From the NCBI GenBank assembly GCA_937902735.1, contig CALELS010000017.1, positions 46,428-110,427 on the forward strand: a stretch of DNA of 64,000 nt, written 5' to 3'. Position 1 is the first letter of the stretch, and each line of letters opens with the position of its first letter. Source of the DNA: an uncultured Caryophanales bacterium (GTDB lineage Bacteria; Bacillota_I; Bacilli_A; RFN20; CAG-826). The notes beneath the pieces were generated by a model. It saw only the letters and a program-made list of their open reading frames with translations. It was not told the DNA's origin and did not search any database. The position numbers were made by a program, and so were the translations under genes. This document shows positions 35,009 through 43,678 of this stretch, one piece after another.

Positions 35009-36955
35009 ATGAGTGCAGCAAATAACAAAATTACATCTTATACAGCTGATGATATTGATATTTTAGAAGGTCTTGCTGGTGTCAGAAAAAGACCTGCCAT
35101 GTATATCGGTTCAACTAACTTAATGGGTCTTCATCATCTTGTCTGGGAAATCGTTGATAACGCAGTTGATGAAGCATTAAGTGGCTTTGGAAATATTGTT
35201 ACAATTACCATCCACAAAGATGGTTCTTTATCTGTGCTTGATGAGGGTCGTGGTATACCTGTCGATTTACATAAAGCAACACATATGCCAGCTGTTCAAT
35301 TAATTTTCTCGACTCTTCATAGTGGTGGTAAATTCTCAAATAAAGTTTATACATCATCTGCTGGTCTTCATGGCGTTGGCTCGGCTGTAACAAACGCTTT
35401 ATCACTCTATTGTGATGTTACTGTTTTCCGCGATGGAACAATTAATCATCTTCGTTTCGAAGATGGTGGTAAGTTAGTCACTCCTTTAGAAGTAATCGGT
35501 ACAACTAAAAAACATGGAACAATGGTTAGATTTAAACCAGATCCAAAAATCTTCTCTAGTGTTGATTTTAAATACGATACTATTTGTAACCATGTTCAAG
35601 AATCTGCCTATCTTCTAAAAGGTGTTAAATTCATAGTAATCGATGAAAGAAATAATGCCAGAAGCGAATTCTGTTACGAAGAAGGTATCAAAGAATACAT
35701 CAAAAACTTGAATGCTAACAAAAATACAATTGGTGAAATTATTGCTTTTGAGGGTGAGGATAGCCAAATTAAAATTGATATTGCTATGCAATATGCTCTT
35801 CAAGATTATAATGAATCAATCTATTCATACGCTAATAATGTAAGAACCCGTGATGGTGGAACCCATGAATCAGGATTTAAAATGGCTTTGACTAAAGCCA
35901 TCAATGATTATGCTGAAGAGAATTCACTTCTTAAAGGCAAAGGAAAACTTGAAGGAAGTGATATTCGTGAAGGTTTAACTGCCATTGTTTCACTTCGTAT
36001 TCCAGAACAAAAACTTGAATATGAAGGTCAAACTAAACAAAAACTAGGTACACCTGAGGCATTAACTATTGTAAATAACTTTGTCTATACAAATTTTTCA
36101 TATTATTTGAATGAAAATAAAGAATTTGCAGTCAATTTGATTAGAAAATGTCTAGATAGTCAAAATGCACGTGTTGCTGCAAGAAAAGCTAAAGATGAGG
36201 CAAGAGGCAATAAAAAATCAAAATCAGAAATGATTTTGTCAGATAAATTAACTCCTGCTCAATCAAAAGATTATGATGCAAATGAATTGTTTATAGTTGA
36301 AGGTGAATCTGCTGGAGGAACTGCTAGAAGTGGCAGAAACCGTATTCATCAAGCAATCTTACCACTTCGTGGTAAACCACTCAATACCGAAGTGGTCACA
36401 AAAGACAGAATGCTTAAGAACGAAGAGTTTGCCACAATCATCAATACAATTGGAGCAGGAATAGGGGATGACTTTAATCCTGATAATTCCCACTATGGTA
36501 AAGTCATCATCATGACTGATGCTGATACTGATGGAGCGCATATTCAAACATTGCTTTTAACATTCTTCTATCACTATATGAGACCACTCATTTTAAAAGG
36601 TAAATTATTTGTTGCAATGCCACCTTTATATCGTGTATTTAAAGAAGTTAATCATAAAATGATTACCCGTTACGCTTGGGATGAAGCAGATTTAGAAAAT
36701 GCACGTAAAGAAGTCGGTGCTGGAGCAACCGTTTCAAGATATAAAGGACTTGGCGAGATGAATGCAACTCAGCTTTGGGAAACAACAATGAATCCTGAAA
36801 CAAGACAATTATTAAAAGTAACCATTGAAGATCCACTTTTAGCAGAACAAAGAGTGAATATTTTAATGGGAAATGATACACAAGTTAGACGTCAATGGGT
36901 TGAAGAAAATATTAACTTCAGCGAAATTGATTCTTTCATGGATGAGGTGAAATAA
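35009..36955 (+). CDS. parE: Topoisomerase IV subunit B
   Basis: ParE is the ATPase half of the enzyme that unlinks daughter chromosomes. The 648 residues show the GHKL ATPase motifs (EIVDNAVDEAL, DEGRGIPVD, GLHGVGSAVTNAL) and the TOPRIM motifs EGESAGGTA and DADTDGAHI. Pairing with parC rather than gyrA and lack of a GyrA-box in the partner favour ParE over GyrB. I start at ATG; a TTG five codons upstream is possible. No Shine-Dalgarno. Confidence 0.93.
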   Translation: MSAANNKITSYTADDIDILEGLAGVRKRPAMYIGSTNLMGLHHLVWEIVDNAVDEALSGFGNIVTITIHKDGSLSVLDEGRGIPVDLHKATHMPAVQLIFSTLHSGGKFSNKVYTSSAGLHGVGSAVTNALSLYCDVTVFRDGTINHLRFEDGGKLVTPLEVIGTTKKHGTMVRFKPDPKIFSSVDFKYDTICNHVQESAYLLKGVKFIVIDERNNARSEFCYEEGIKEYIKNLNANKNTIGEIIAFEGEDSQIKIDIAMQYALQDYNESIYSYANNVRTRDGGTHESGFKMALTKAINDYAEENSLLKGKGKLEGSDIREGLTAIVSLRIPEQKLEYEGQTKQKLGTPEALTIVNNFVYTNFSYYLNENKEFAVNLIRKCLDSQNARVAARKAKDEARGNKKSKSEMILSDKLTPAQSKDYDANELFIVEGESAGGTARSGRNRIHQAILPLRGKPLNTEVVTKDRMLKNEEFATIINTIGAGIGDDFNPDNSHYGKVIIMTDADTDGAHIQTLLLTFFYHYMRPLILKGKLFVAMPPLYRVFKEVNHKMITRYAWDEADLENARKEVGAGATVSRYKGLGEMNATQLWETTMNPETRQLLKVTIEDPLLAEQRVNILMGNDTQVRRQWVEENINFSEIDSFMDEVK

Positions 36956-36956
36956 A

Positions 36957-39638
36957 ATGGCTAAGAAAGTTGAACCAATTGTCCGTGAAATAGTAGAAAA
37001 CATCCATAATGAAACAATGGAAGACATTATGGGAAGTCGCTATGCGACTTATGCCAAATATGTCATCCAAGATCGTGCTATTCCTGATGCTCGAGATGGT
37101 TTAAAACCTGTTCAAAGAAGAATCATCTACTCAATGTATAAAAATGGTAATATTTTCTCTCGTCCAACAAGAAAATGTGCTCATACTGTTGGGGCTGTTA
37201 TGGGTAAATATCATCCTCATGGTGATACATCCATTTATGAAGCTCTTGTTCGTATGTCTCAATCTTGGAAAGTTAATAACCCATTAATTGACTTTCAGGG
37301 CAATAATGGTTCTATCGATGGCGATGTTGCCGCAGCATATCGTTATACAGAAGCTAGATTATCTTTAATCGCTGAAGAAATGGTTAGAGATATTGAAAAA
37401 GAAACTGTTGATTTAGCGCCTACATTCGATGATTCGGATAAAGAACCTGTCGTAATGCCTGCCAGATTTCCTAACCTTTTAGTGAACGGAACAGAAGGTA
37501 TTGCAGTTGCTATGGCAACTGATATTCCTCCTCATAACCTGAGAGAAGTTATAGATGCAGTCATTTACCGAATAAATCATCAACGTGTTGAACCACAAGA
37601 TTTATTAGAATTTATTCCTGGCCCAGACTTCCCAACTGGAGGTTATATTTATAAAGGACAAGGTTTGATTGATACATATTTAAAAGGTCGTGGAAGATTT
37701 GAGATTGCTTCAAAATGTGAAGTAATTGATTCAAAAGGCGAGAAACAAATCATCATAACCGAAATCCCATATGGTATTACTAAGATTTCTCTTGTCTATG
37801 AAATAGACAAATTACGTCATGATAAAGTAATCACAGGTATCCAAGAAGTTAGAGATGAATCGGATAGAGAAGGTCTTAGAATTTGTATTGACCTTAAAAA
37901 AGACGCTAATGTTGATGCTATTTATAAATATTTAATTAATAAAACATCACTCAAAATATCATATTCACCAAATATGGTTGCCATTGTAAATGGTTCACCA
38001 AAAACGATGAATATTCTCGATTTTGTCGATTCTTATATCGACCATCAAGTCGATGTAATAACAAGAAGAAGTACTTTTGATCTTAAAAAATCTAAGTCTA
38101 GATTAGAAATTGTTGAAGGTTTAATTCACACTGTCTCAATTGTTGATGAAGTTGTTGCGACAATTAGGTCATCCAAAGATAAAAGTGATGCAAAAATTAA
38201 TCTTCAAAATAAATTTGGTTTTAGTGAAGCCCAAAGTGAAGCTATCGTTATGCTTCAACTTTACAAGTTATCAAATACTGATGTCACAACATTTATTGAA
38301 GAAAGAAAATCATTGCTTGCTAATATTGAATTTCTAGAAGGAATTCTTTCTGATAGAAAGAAACTAGATAGATTACTTATTGCAGATTTAAAAGAGATTG
38401 CAAAAAAATATGGTTATGACCGTAAAACTAAAATCATTGATAAGACCGAAACAACATCAATTGATAAGCGTGATTTAATTGCCAAAGAAGAAGTGTATAT
38501 TGCAGTTACTCGTGATGGATATATTAAACATTCACCAGTTAAGTCATACCGAAGTAGTGGTGAAAACCCTCTTCCAGGAATGAAAGAAGGCGATGCTTTA
38601 GTCTTTGCAGGAAGTGCAATTACTACAGATTACCTAATTTGTTTTACTAATTTAGGTAATTTCTTACATATTCCAGTCCACGAAACAATGGAAAACAAGT
38701 GGAAAGACGAAGGAAAACATATCAATTATCTCATCTCGTTAAACCCAAACGAAAAGATTATTCGTGCGTTTGTAGTTGAGGAATTTAGAAATGATTTATC
38801 AATTGGTTTAGTTACCCGTTTTGGTCAAATCAAACGAGTTCAATTAAGCTTATTCTCTGTTATCAAATATCGTAAAACTATCACTTGCATAAAACTACTT
38901 AGTGATGATGAAGTTGCTGATGTGTTCTTCCTTGATGGTAACTCGAATATTGCTTTATTTATGGATAATGGTGAAGCCAATATGTTTAACGAAAATGAAA
39001 TACCATTTGCATCCTTAAAAAGTGGTGGTGTTAAGGCCCTTTCTAAGATGAATGGTGCTTGTGTTGTTAGTGCACTTTCATACTCGTCAGAAGATACTCG
39101 TGGAAAGGTTGTTTTGTTAACCGATAAAGGGGCTGTTCGTATCTTAGATATTAGCAATATTTTACTTACAAAACGTTTAGGTAAGCATACCATTGTTTTC
39201 CGCTCATTTAAGTCTGAAGTGCATAAACTTGTTTATGCAACTAAGTTAGATACAAAGATTGAAGTCAACAATATTTTAATGCTTTCAAGTGATAAAAATA
39301 TCGTTACTATTAAGGTTGATGATTACCATGTTACTCCAATGGATAAATATGCAAAATCATCTATCTCTTTAGCAAGAAATGCTACCCTTGAAATTGCTTT
39401 TAAAGATCCTTTTGAACGTATCACAAAAGACTATGTTTCTAAGATGGAAAATATTCCTAATAATGAAGAAGAAAATTCACCTGAGAATACCATGGATATT
39501 GCTCTTGATTTAGACATAAAAGAAAGCAAAGAAAAAGAAGTCGACGATTCACTTCCTGATGATATTCCTGACACTGATGATAAGGGATATAAGCAGATAT
39601 CGATATTCGACGATGACTTCTTTGGTGATGAAGATTAA
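36957..39638 (+). CDS. parC: Topoisomerase IV subunit A
   Basis: ParC breaks and rejoins DNA. The 893 residues contain the catalytic Tyr130 in AAYRYTEARL and the quinolone-determining region HPHGDTSIYEALVRMSQ (86-102). The canonical Ser of that region is Thr91, with Glu95 four residues on. The C-terminal beta-pinwheel is present but lacks the QRRGGKG box of GyrA, and an acidic tail ends the protein. It follows parE after one base. Confidence 0.94.
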   Translation: MAKKVEPIVREIVENIHNETMEDIMGSRYATYAKYVIQDRAIPDARDGLKPVQRRIIYSMYKNGNIFSRPTRKCAHTVGAVMGKYHPHGDTSIYEALVRMSQSWKVNNPLIDFQGNNGSIDGDVAAAYRYTEARLSLIAEEMVRDIEKETVDLAPTFDDSDKEPVVMPARFPNLLVNGTEGIAVAMATDIPPHNLREVIDAVIYRINHQRVEPQDLLEFIPGPDFPTGGYIYKGQGLIDTYLKGRGRFEIASKCEVIDSKGEKQIIITEIPYGITKISLVYEIDKLRHDKVITGIQEVRDESDREGLRICIDLKKDANVDAIYKYLINKTSLKISYSPNMVAIVNGSPKTMNILDFVDSYIDHQVDVITRRSTFDLKKSKSRLEIVEGLIHTVSIVDEVVATIRSSKDKSDAKINLQNKFGFSEAQSEAIVMLQLYKLSNTDVTTFIEERKSLLANIEFLEGILSDRKKLDRLLIADLKEIAKKYGYDRKTKIIDKTETTSIDKRDLIAKEEVYIAVTRDGYIKHSPVKSYRSSGENPLPGMKEGDALVFAGSAITTDYLICFTNLGNFLHIPVHETMENKWKDEGKHINYLISLNPNEKIIRAFVVEEFRNDLSIGLVTRFGQIKRVQLSLFSVIKYRKTITCIKLLSDDEVADVFFLDGNSNIALFMDNGEANMFNENEIPFASLKSGGVKALSKMNGACVVSALSYSSEDTRGKVVLLTDKGAVRILDISNILLTKRLGKHTIVFRSFKSEVHKLVYATKLDTKIEVNNILMLSSDKNIVTIKVDDYHVTPMDKYAKSSISLARNATLEIAFKDPFERITKDYVSKMENIPNNEEENSPENTMDIALDLDIKESKEKEVDDSLPDDIPDTDDKGYKQISIFDDDFFGDED

Positions 39639-39659
39639 GATGCGTCGAGAATCTTTTTT
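39631..39659 (+). terminator. Possible weak terminator after parC
   Basis: AAGATT (39631-39636, including the parC stop) can pair with AATCTT (39650-39655), then T-rich sequence. The stem is short and AT-rich. Confidence 0.4.
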
Positions 39660-39683
39660 ATAACCCACTTACTTACAAAAGAT

Positions 39684-39712
39684 TTATCTTTTATAAGCGA
39701 CTAGACTATAAT
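39684..39712 (+). promoter_or_regulatory. Promoter of the yqeG operon
   Basis: TTATCT (39684-39689), a 17-base spacer and TATAAT (39707-39712). The ATG is only 8 bases beyond the -10, and no Shine-Dalgarno is present, so the mRNA is probably leaderless. Confidence 0.6.
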
Positions 39713-39720
39713 AGAAATAT

Positions 39721-40242
39721 ATGTGTAAGAGATATATTCCAACTTTTCATTCTAAAAGTGTATATGATATACCTCTTTCTTTTTATAAAGAAAACAACAT
39801 AAAAACTCTTTTAGTGGACCTTGATAACACGCTGGATTCATATAGAGCTAAAGTCCCAACTGAAAAAGCTATTACATTAAAAAATAAACTTGAAACAATT
39901 GCAGTTGAGATGATTATTGTTTCGAATAATAGACCAAATAGAGTAGGTTTATATGCTGACACTTTGAATGTTAGATATGTTCCTTCGATTGGAAAACCGT
40001 TTGCAAAAGGGATAAATAAAGCGATTGCTAACCTAAATTTAGATAAAGAATCGATTCTAATGGTAGGGGATCAAACTTTTACTGATATTGCTGCAGCGAA
40101 CCGTGCACATCTTAGATGTGTTTTAACTGATAAAATCGTCAAAGAAGATCAACCTACAACACATTTTAATCGATTATTTGATAGACCAATTAGAAGATGG
40201 TTAAAAAGGAAACAACTCTTAAATGAGATTAAAGGGGAATAA
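39721..40242 (+). CDS. yqeG: YqeG family HAD phosphatase
   Basis: 173 residues with HAD motif I DLDNT (33-37), motif II (IIVSNN) and motif IV (MVGDQTFTDI). Family YqeG is like mitochondrial PTPMT1-type GEP4 phosphatases, but the bacterial substrate is not settled. It heads the yqeG-yqeH-nadD/yqeK-rsfS operon, as in Bacillus. Overlap of its frame with yqeH is none; the next ATG lies one base after its stop. Confidence 0.9.
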   Translation: MCKRYIPTFHSKSVYDIPLSFYKENNIKTLLVDLDNTLDSYRAKVPTEKAITLKNKLETIAVEMIIVSNNRPNRVGLYADTLNVRYVPSIGKPFAKGINKAIANLNLDKESILMVGDQTFTDIAAANRAHLRCVLTDKIVKEDQPTTHFNRLFDRPIRRWLKRKQLLNEIKGE

Positions 40243-40243
40243 A

Positions 40244-41419
40244 ATGGAAAAGATTAAAGAAATCAAACGCTGCTATAACTGTGGTGAAATCCTTCAAAAC
40301 AGCGATCCTAACGCTCCAGGATATATTCGTGACGAATTATTCGATGAAGCAAAACGTTCATTTTTCTTCTGTGAAGATTGCTATCGAAAAGAAAAATATC
40401 ATAAACATGATAGCGAACCTTATGTTAATCCTGATTTCTTTACCATCATTGAAGATGCTAAAAAGCGTAATGGTGTAGTGCTATATTTCCTTGATTTAAT
40501 CTCTTTTGAAACATCTTTCTCAAAACGTGTTAGCAAAGCTCTTGAAGGAATGGATGTTGTTTTCGTTGCATCTAAATTTGACTTACTTCCTAAAGGTCTA
40601 GATAAAGAAGCTCTTAAAGATTACATCATTCACCATTTAAAGATGGCGAAGATTAAAACTGAACCAGATAAAATTATTCTTTGTGATGCTTTCAACACTG
40701 AAAATGTCTTGCTTCTTAAGGATTATGTAATGAATACTCCAGTGTATATGCATCGTGATATTTATATCATTGGGGCAAAAATGTCTGGTAAAACAACATT
40801 TACAAACGCCTTTATGAAGGTTTACCACAACGATTCCAAACGACAAATCGTTACTCAAAAATATCCAAATACTGAATTAAAAGTTCTTTCAATTCCTTTT
40901 GGCAAATATCATTACATCTATGATGTGGATGGAATTGATAACAACAATTCAATTGCATATAAAGCTGATAATTCCTTATGGAGAGCAATATATATCAAAG
41001 AATCTCTAAAAGTTCGTTCAATTAATCTCAATTTCTTCAATAGAGCATTATTTATTGGCGGAATTGCAATGGTGGAACTCGAAAAGAATCCTAAAGATAA
41101 TAAATTAGTACCTTCTACGATTGATTGCTATTTTGCTGACACAGTTGAATTAAAGAAATCATCAGCAAGAAATAATGAGCAATTATTCTCTAAGAGAATA
41201 TCTGCAAGAAAACTATATCCAATTAAAAAAGGCTGTGAATCAATTAGAGATTTCGATACTTATGAGATTGAAATTGACATGAGAGGCACTAAAGATATAG
41301 GCATTGAAGGACTAGGCTTCATCAGTTTTAAAGCGCAAGGACAAACCTTTAGAATATATGTTCCTAAAGGTGTAAGTATTTATGTTTCAAATACAAAAGT
41401 CCTTCTTAAGAAGGAATAG
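40244..41419 (+). CDS. yqeH: YqeH, circularly permuted ribosome-assembly GTPase
   Basis: 391 residues. An N-terminal zinc finger (Cys10, Cys13 and FFFCEDC) precedes a GTPase with motif order permuted: ASKFDLLP (G4) comes first, and the P-loop GAKMSGKTTF later. This order is typical of YqeH, required for 30S assembly in Bacillus. I start at MEKIKEIKRC behind AGGGGA; an upstream ATG at 40223 overlaps yqeG. Confidence 0.94.
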   Translation: MEKIKEIKRCYNCGEILQNSDPNAPGYIRDELFDEAKRSFFFCEDCYRKEKYHKHDSEPYVNPDFFTIIEDAKKRNGVVLYFLDLISFETSFSKRVSKALEGMDVVFVASKFDLLPKGLDKEALKDYIIHHLKMAKIKTEPDKIILCDAFNTENVLLLKDYVMNTPVYMHRDIYIIGAKMSGKTTFTNAFMKVYHNDSKRQIVTQKYPNTELKVLSIPFGKYHYIYDVDGIDNNNSIAYKADNSLWRAIYIKESLKVRSINLNFFNRALFIGGIAMVELEKNPKDNKLVPSTIDCYFADTVELKKSSARNNEQLFSKRISARKLYPIKKGCESIRDFDTYEIEIDMRGTKDIGIEGLGFISFKAQGQTFRIYVPKGVSIYVSNTKVLLKKE

Positions 41420-41422
41420 CAA

Positions 41423-42547
41423 GTGAATTACATAATTTTTGGTGGTAGTTTTGATCCAATACATAATGGTCATATCCGTGTTTTAAAAGCGGCAATGGCT
41501 AAGTTTAATGCTACCCCAATAATTGTTGTAAGTAAGTCTCCTAGATGGAAATCTCCTGTGGAGAATGCATCTGACAGACTAAATATGGTAAAGATTGCGG
41601 TGGAGGCTCATTTAAAAGACGCTATAGTATCAACATATGAACTGGATAGTGATACTGAGATTAATTACACCATTGACACCATTAAACATTTTAAGAAGCT
41701 TTATCCTAATGATAACTTGTACTTTTTAATTGGTGCAGACCAAGTTAATAAATTCAACGAATGGAAAGATGCATCGGAGATTGCATCGTTAGCCAAGATT
41801 GTTTATTCGAATCGACCAGGATATAAATTGTCCGATAACAATATTTCACAATTTAAGATGGAATCTTTAGATTTTTATGATAGTGGAGATGTTTCTTCAA
41901 CTGATTTTAAAAATATTAAGTGTATTGACGTTCCTGATGAGGTCTTAAGATATATCGAAACTCATCGTCTTTACTTTGTAAAAAGGATGCTAGATTATAT
42001 TCTTCCTAAACGTTTAGACCATTCGATCGAGGTTGCAAAACTTTCTTATGAAGTTGCTAAAGTGAATAATTTCCCAAATCCAGAAAAAGCTTATATTGCA
42101 GGATTATTCCATGATATAGGCAAGTCTTTTAAGTTTGAAGGTGAAATCGCAAAGGACTACATGAGAAAAAGATATCCACAATATGAAGATCTTCCTCCAT
42201 TTTCCTACCATCAATTTATTGGCAAGGATATTGCTGAGAAGGAATTCGGTATAAATGATGTAGAAATCTTGTCTGCAATCATTTTCCATTGCACAGGAAA
42301 CGCAAATATGACACCTTTAGCTCAAATCATATACGCGTGTGATAAGATTGAACCAACGCGTGCGTTTGACTCAGCATTCTTGCGCTCTTGTTGCATGAAA
42401 AATTATGAATATGGTTTCTATGAGACTTTAGTTGATAATAAAAAATATTTGTTAAATCACAATAAAGACATAACAAACAAACTTACAGATGCTTGTTTCA
42501 ATCAATATCTAAAAAAATTAGGAGATAAATATGCCAAGGAAAGATAA
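41423..42547 (+). CDS. nadD: NadD-YqeK fusion: nicotinate-nucleotide adenylyltransferase plus HD domain
   Basis: 374 residues starting with GTG. Residues 1 to about 185 are NadD, which makes nicotinate adenine dinucleotide: FGGSFDPIHNGH (6-17) and SSTDF near 159. Residues about 190-374 are a YqeK-type HD domain (His200, His230-Asp231, then HQFIGK and ACDKIEPTR), a family that hydrolyses diadenosine polyphosphates in Bacillus. In Bacillus these are two adjacent genes (nadD, yqeK), so the fusion joins neighbours. aroE and yhbY, usually in this operon, are missing. It overlaps rsfS by 17 bases. Confidence 0.93.
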   Translation: MNYIIFGGSFDPIHNGHIRVLKAAMAKFNATPIIVVSKSPRWKSPVENASDRLNMVKIAVEAHLKDAIVSTYELDSDTEINYTIDTIKHFKKLYPNDNLYFLIGADQVNKFNEWKDASEIASLAKIVYSNRPGYKLSDNNISQFKMESLDFYDSGDVSSTDFKNIKCIDVPDEVLRYIETHRLYFVKRMLDYILPKRLDHSIEVAKLSYEVAKVNNFPNPEKAYIAGLFHDIGKSFKFEGEIAKDYMRKRYPQYEDLPPFSYHQFIGKDIAEKEFGINDVEILSAIIFHCTGNANMTPLAQIIYACDKIEPTRAFDSAFLRSCCMKNYEYGFYETLVDNKKYLLNHNKDITNKLTDACFNQYLKKLGDKYAKER

Positions 42548-42857
42548 AGTTTTAAAAACAATAGAGGATGCCTTAAACGAACACAAGGCACTTGATATTC
42601 AAACGGTTGATGTTCGTGAGAAGAATCCGTTTACAGATTATTACGTTATTGCGACTGCAGGAAACATTAGACAGCTAAAAGCATTGGCGGAAATAATTGA
42701 AGATGAGTTAGCTAAGATTAAATTTGAAATTGGTCACATTGAAGGAAAACCTGAATCTGGTTGGATCTTGATTGATGCCCATCATGTTATCGTAAACATT
42801 TTCTCAAAAGAAGAAAGAGAAAGAATCTCTCTTGAAGAAATATTAAGTTCTAAGTAA
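42531..42857 (+). CDS. rsfS: Ribosomal silencing factor RsfS
   Basis: 108 residues. RsfS binds uL14 and stops 50S subunits joining 30S in starvation. The motif VREKNPFTDYYVIATAGNIRQLKALAE and the C-terminal GWILIDAHHVIVNIFSKEER are diagnostic. It starts inside the nadD fusion with AGGAGAT, closes the operon, and is followed by a terminator. The usual next gene, yqeM, is absent. Confidence 0.95.
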   Translation: MPRKDKVLKTIEDALNEHKALDIQTVDVREKNPFTDYYVIATAGNIRQLKALAEIIEDELAKIKFEIGHIEGKPESGWILIDAHHVIVNIFSKEERERISLEEILSSK

Positions 42858-42881
42858 AACGCTCTGAAACTAGGAATCACT

Positions 42882-42909
42882 CGCACATACGCGTGCGATT
42901 TTCTTTTTA
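42882..42909 (+). terminator. Terminator after rsfS
   Basis: TCGCAC (42882-42887) pairs with GTGCGA (42894-42899) around a six-base loop, then TTTTCTTTTT. Confidence 0.85.
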
Positions 42910-42995
42910 TTTATTAGATATTAAAGAAGTAGAAGTCATAAAAAAATGATTAGGTCTTTAATATTGAGTTTTGAACAAAAAAGAGAAATTTTATC

Positions 42996-43023
42996 ACTTC
43001 GCATAAACGATATTATGTTAACC
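42996..43023 (+). other. Probable dif site (XerCD resolution, replication terminus)
   Basis: 28 bp with dif architecture: left arm ACTTCGCATAA, a six-base centre ACGATA, right arm TTATGTTAACC. The right arm matches the E. coli XerD arm TTATGTTAAAT at 9/11 and the Firmicute TTATGTAAACT at 9/11; the left arm combines ACTTC of Firmicute dif with GCATAA of E. coli dif. Transcription orientation changes from plus to minus about 1 kb to the right, and xerD is nearby, both supporting the terminus. Confidence 0.82.
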
Positions 43024-43109
43024 AAAAGTAAAAAAGAATCGATTTTATCGAAAGAAAAATGTAATAATTAATGTATAGCTAATAATGTAAAACACATCTA
43101 AAAGCACAG

Positions 43110-43118
43110 TTATCCACA
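43110..43118 (+). other. DnaA box, perfect match
   Basis: TTATCCACA, 22 bases before the 18-base repeat at 43141. No dnaA gene or cluster of boxes is here, so it is not the chromosomal origin. Confidence 0.5.
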
Positions 43119-43140
43119 TATAAAAGGGTAAAATCAAACT

Positions 43141-43158
43141 ACTAAAAAACTACTAATT
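43141..43158. repeat. 18-base intergenic repeat, copy B
   Basis: ACTAAAAAACTACTAATT. ACT precedes it, giving a CTACTA...CTACTAATT pattern. Its end overlaps the possible -35 of the gene at 43193. Confidence 0.85.
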
Positions 43159-43186
43159 CTAATTTTGATCAACTATATGATATAAT
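43157..43186 (+). promoter_or_regulatory. Promoter of the 43193 gene
   Basis: A perfect TATAAT (43181-43186) six bases before the ATG, with a possible TTCTAA -35 (43157-43162) at 18-base spacing. No Shine-Dalgarno; probably leaderless. Confidence 0.55.
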
Positions 43187-43192
43187 CCTGTT

Positions 43193-43678
43193 ATGGGATT
43201 TACAGCAACCGGAGTTCTCATTGGAATTTATTGTTTTGCGGTCATGTGGCCACGCTTATTTGTTTTTATTTTTTCTGGCAAAAGACTTTATGGCTCAATT
43301 TTATTTAAAGGTCGTTGGCTCGCTATATTTATATGCATGTGTATATCCGCATTAGGATCCACTGCTTTTGCTTTCATCAATTCTGGAGAGCTAATAGAAC
43401 TTTATCGAATCCTGATATTTATGATTGTTGGTACCACTCTCGTAAGTGCATATTACGCAGCGTATATAATTTACTTGATGCATGGGCGTGATATGAAATA
43501 TTACTTTGCACTAGTCCGTGTTATGCCAGCACCATTTTCTATCTTTTCAAGTGTATTAGCTTTATTGGGAGCTCTTATTTGTTTAAATTGGTACATGCTA
43601 CCATTCGCAATAATTTATTCAGTTAGTTCAATTGCATTTGATTTGAAAGGATACAGACTTTCTAATGTGCGCCCATAA
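43193..43678 (+). CDS. Four-helix membrane protein of unknown function next to dif
   Basis: 161 residues with four hydrophobic segments (about 3-28, 41-63, 68-95 and 110-150), joined by short basic loops (SGKRLYGS, HGRDMKYY). No catalytic motif and no family that I recognise. It lies between dif and the terminus-side non-coding stretch, alone, with a promoter at 43181 and probably a leaderless mRNA. A typical hydrophobic pattern and promoter favour a real gene, but no homologue is known to me. Confidence 0.65.
   Translation: MGFTATGVLIGIYCFAVMWPRLFVFIFSGKRLYGSILFKGRWLAIFICMCISALGSTAFAFINSGELIELYRILIFMIVGTTLVSAYYAAYIIYLMHGRDMKYYFALVRVMPAPFSIFSSVLALLGALICLNWYMLPFAIIYSVSSIAFDLKGYRLSNVRP

Larger units (their letters stand above)
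42858..43192. other. Gene-free stretch holding the dif site
   Basis: From left to right: the rsfS terminator; an inverted repeat ATATTAAAG/CTTTAATAT (42919-42927 and 42957-42965); dif (42996-43023); a small palindrome TCGAT/ATCGA near 43047; a DnaA box (43110-43118); an 18-base repeat (43141-43158); and the promoter of the next gene. No open reading frame of note. Confidence 0.65.
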
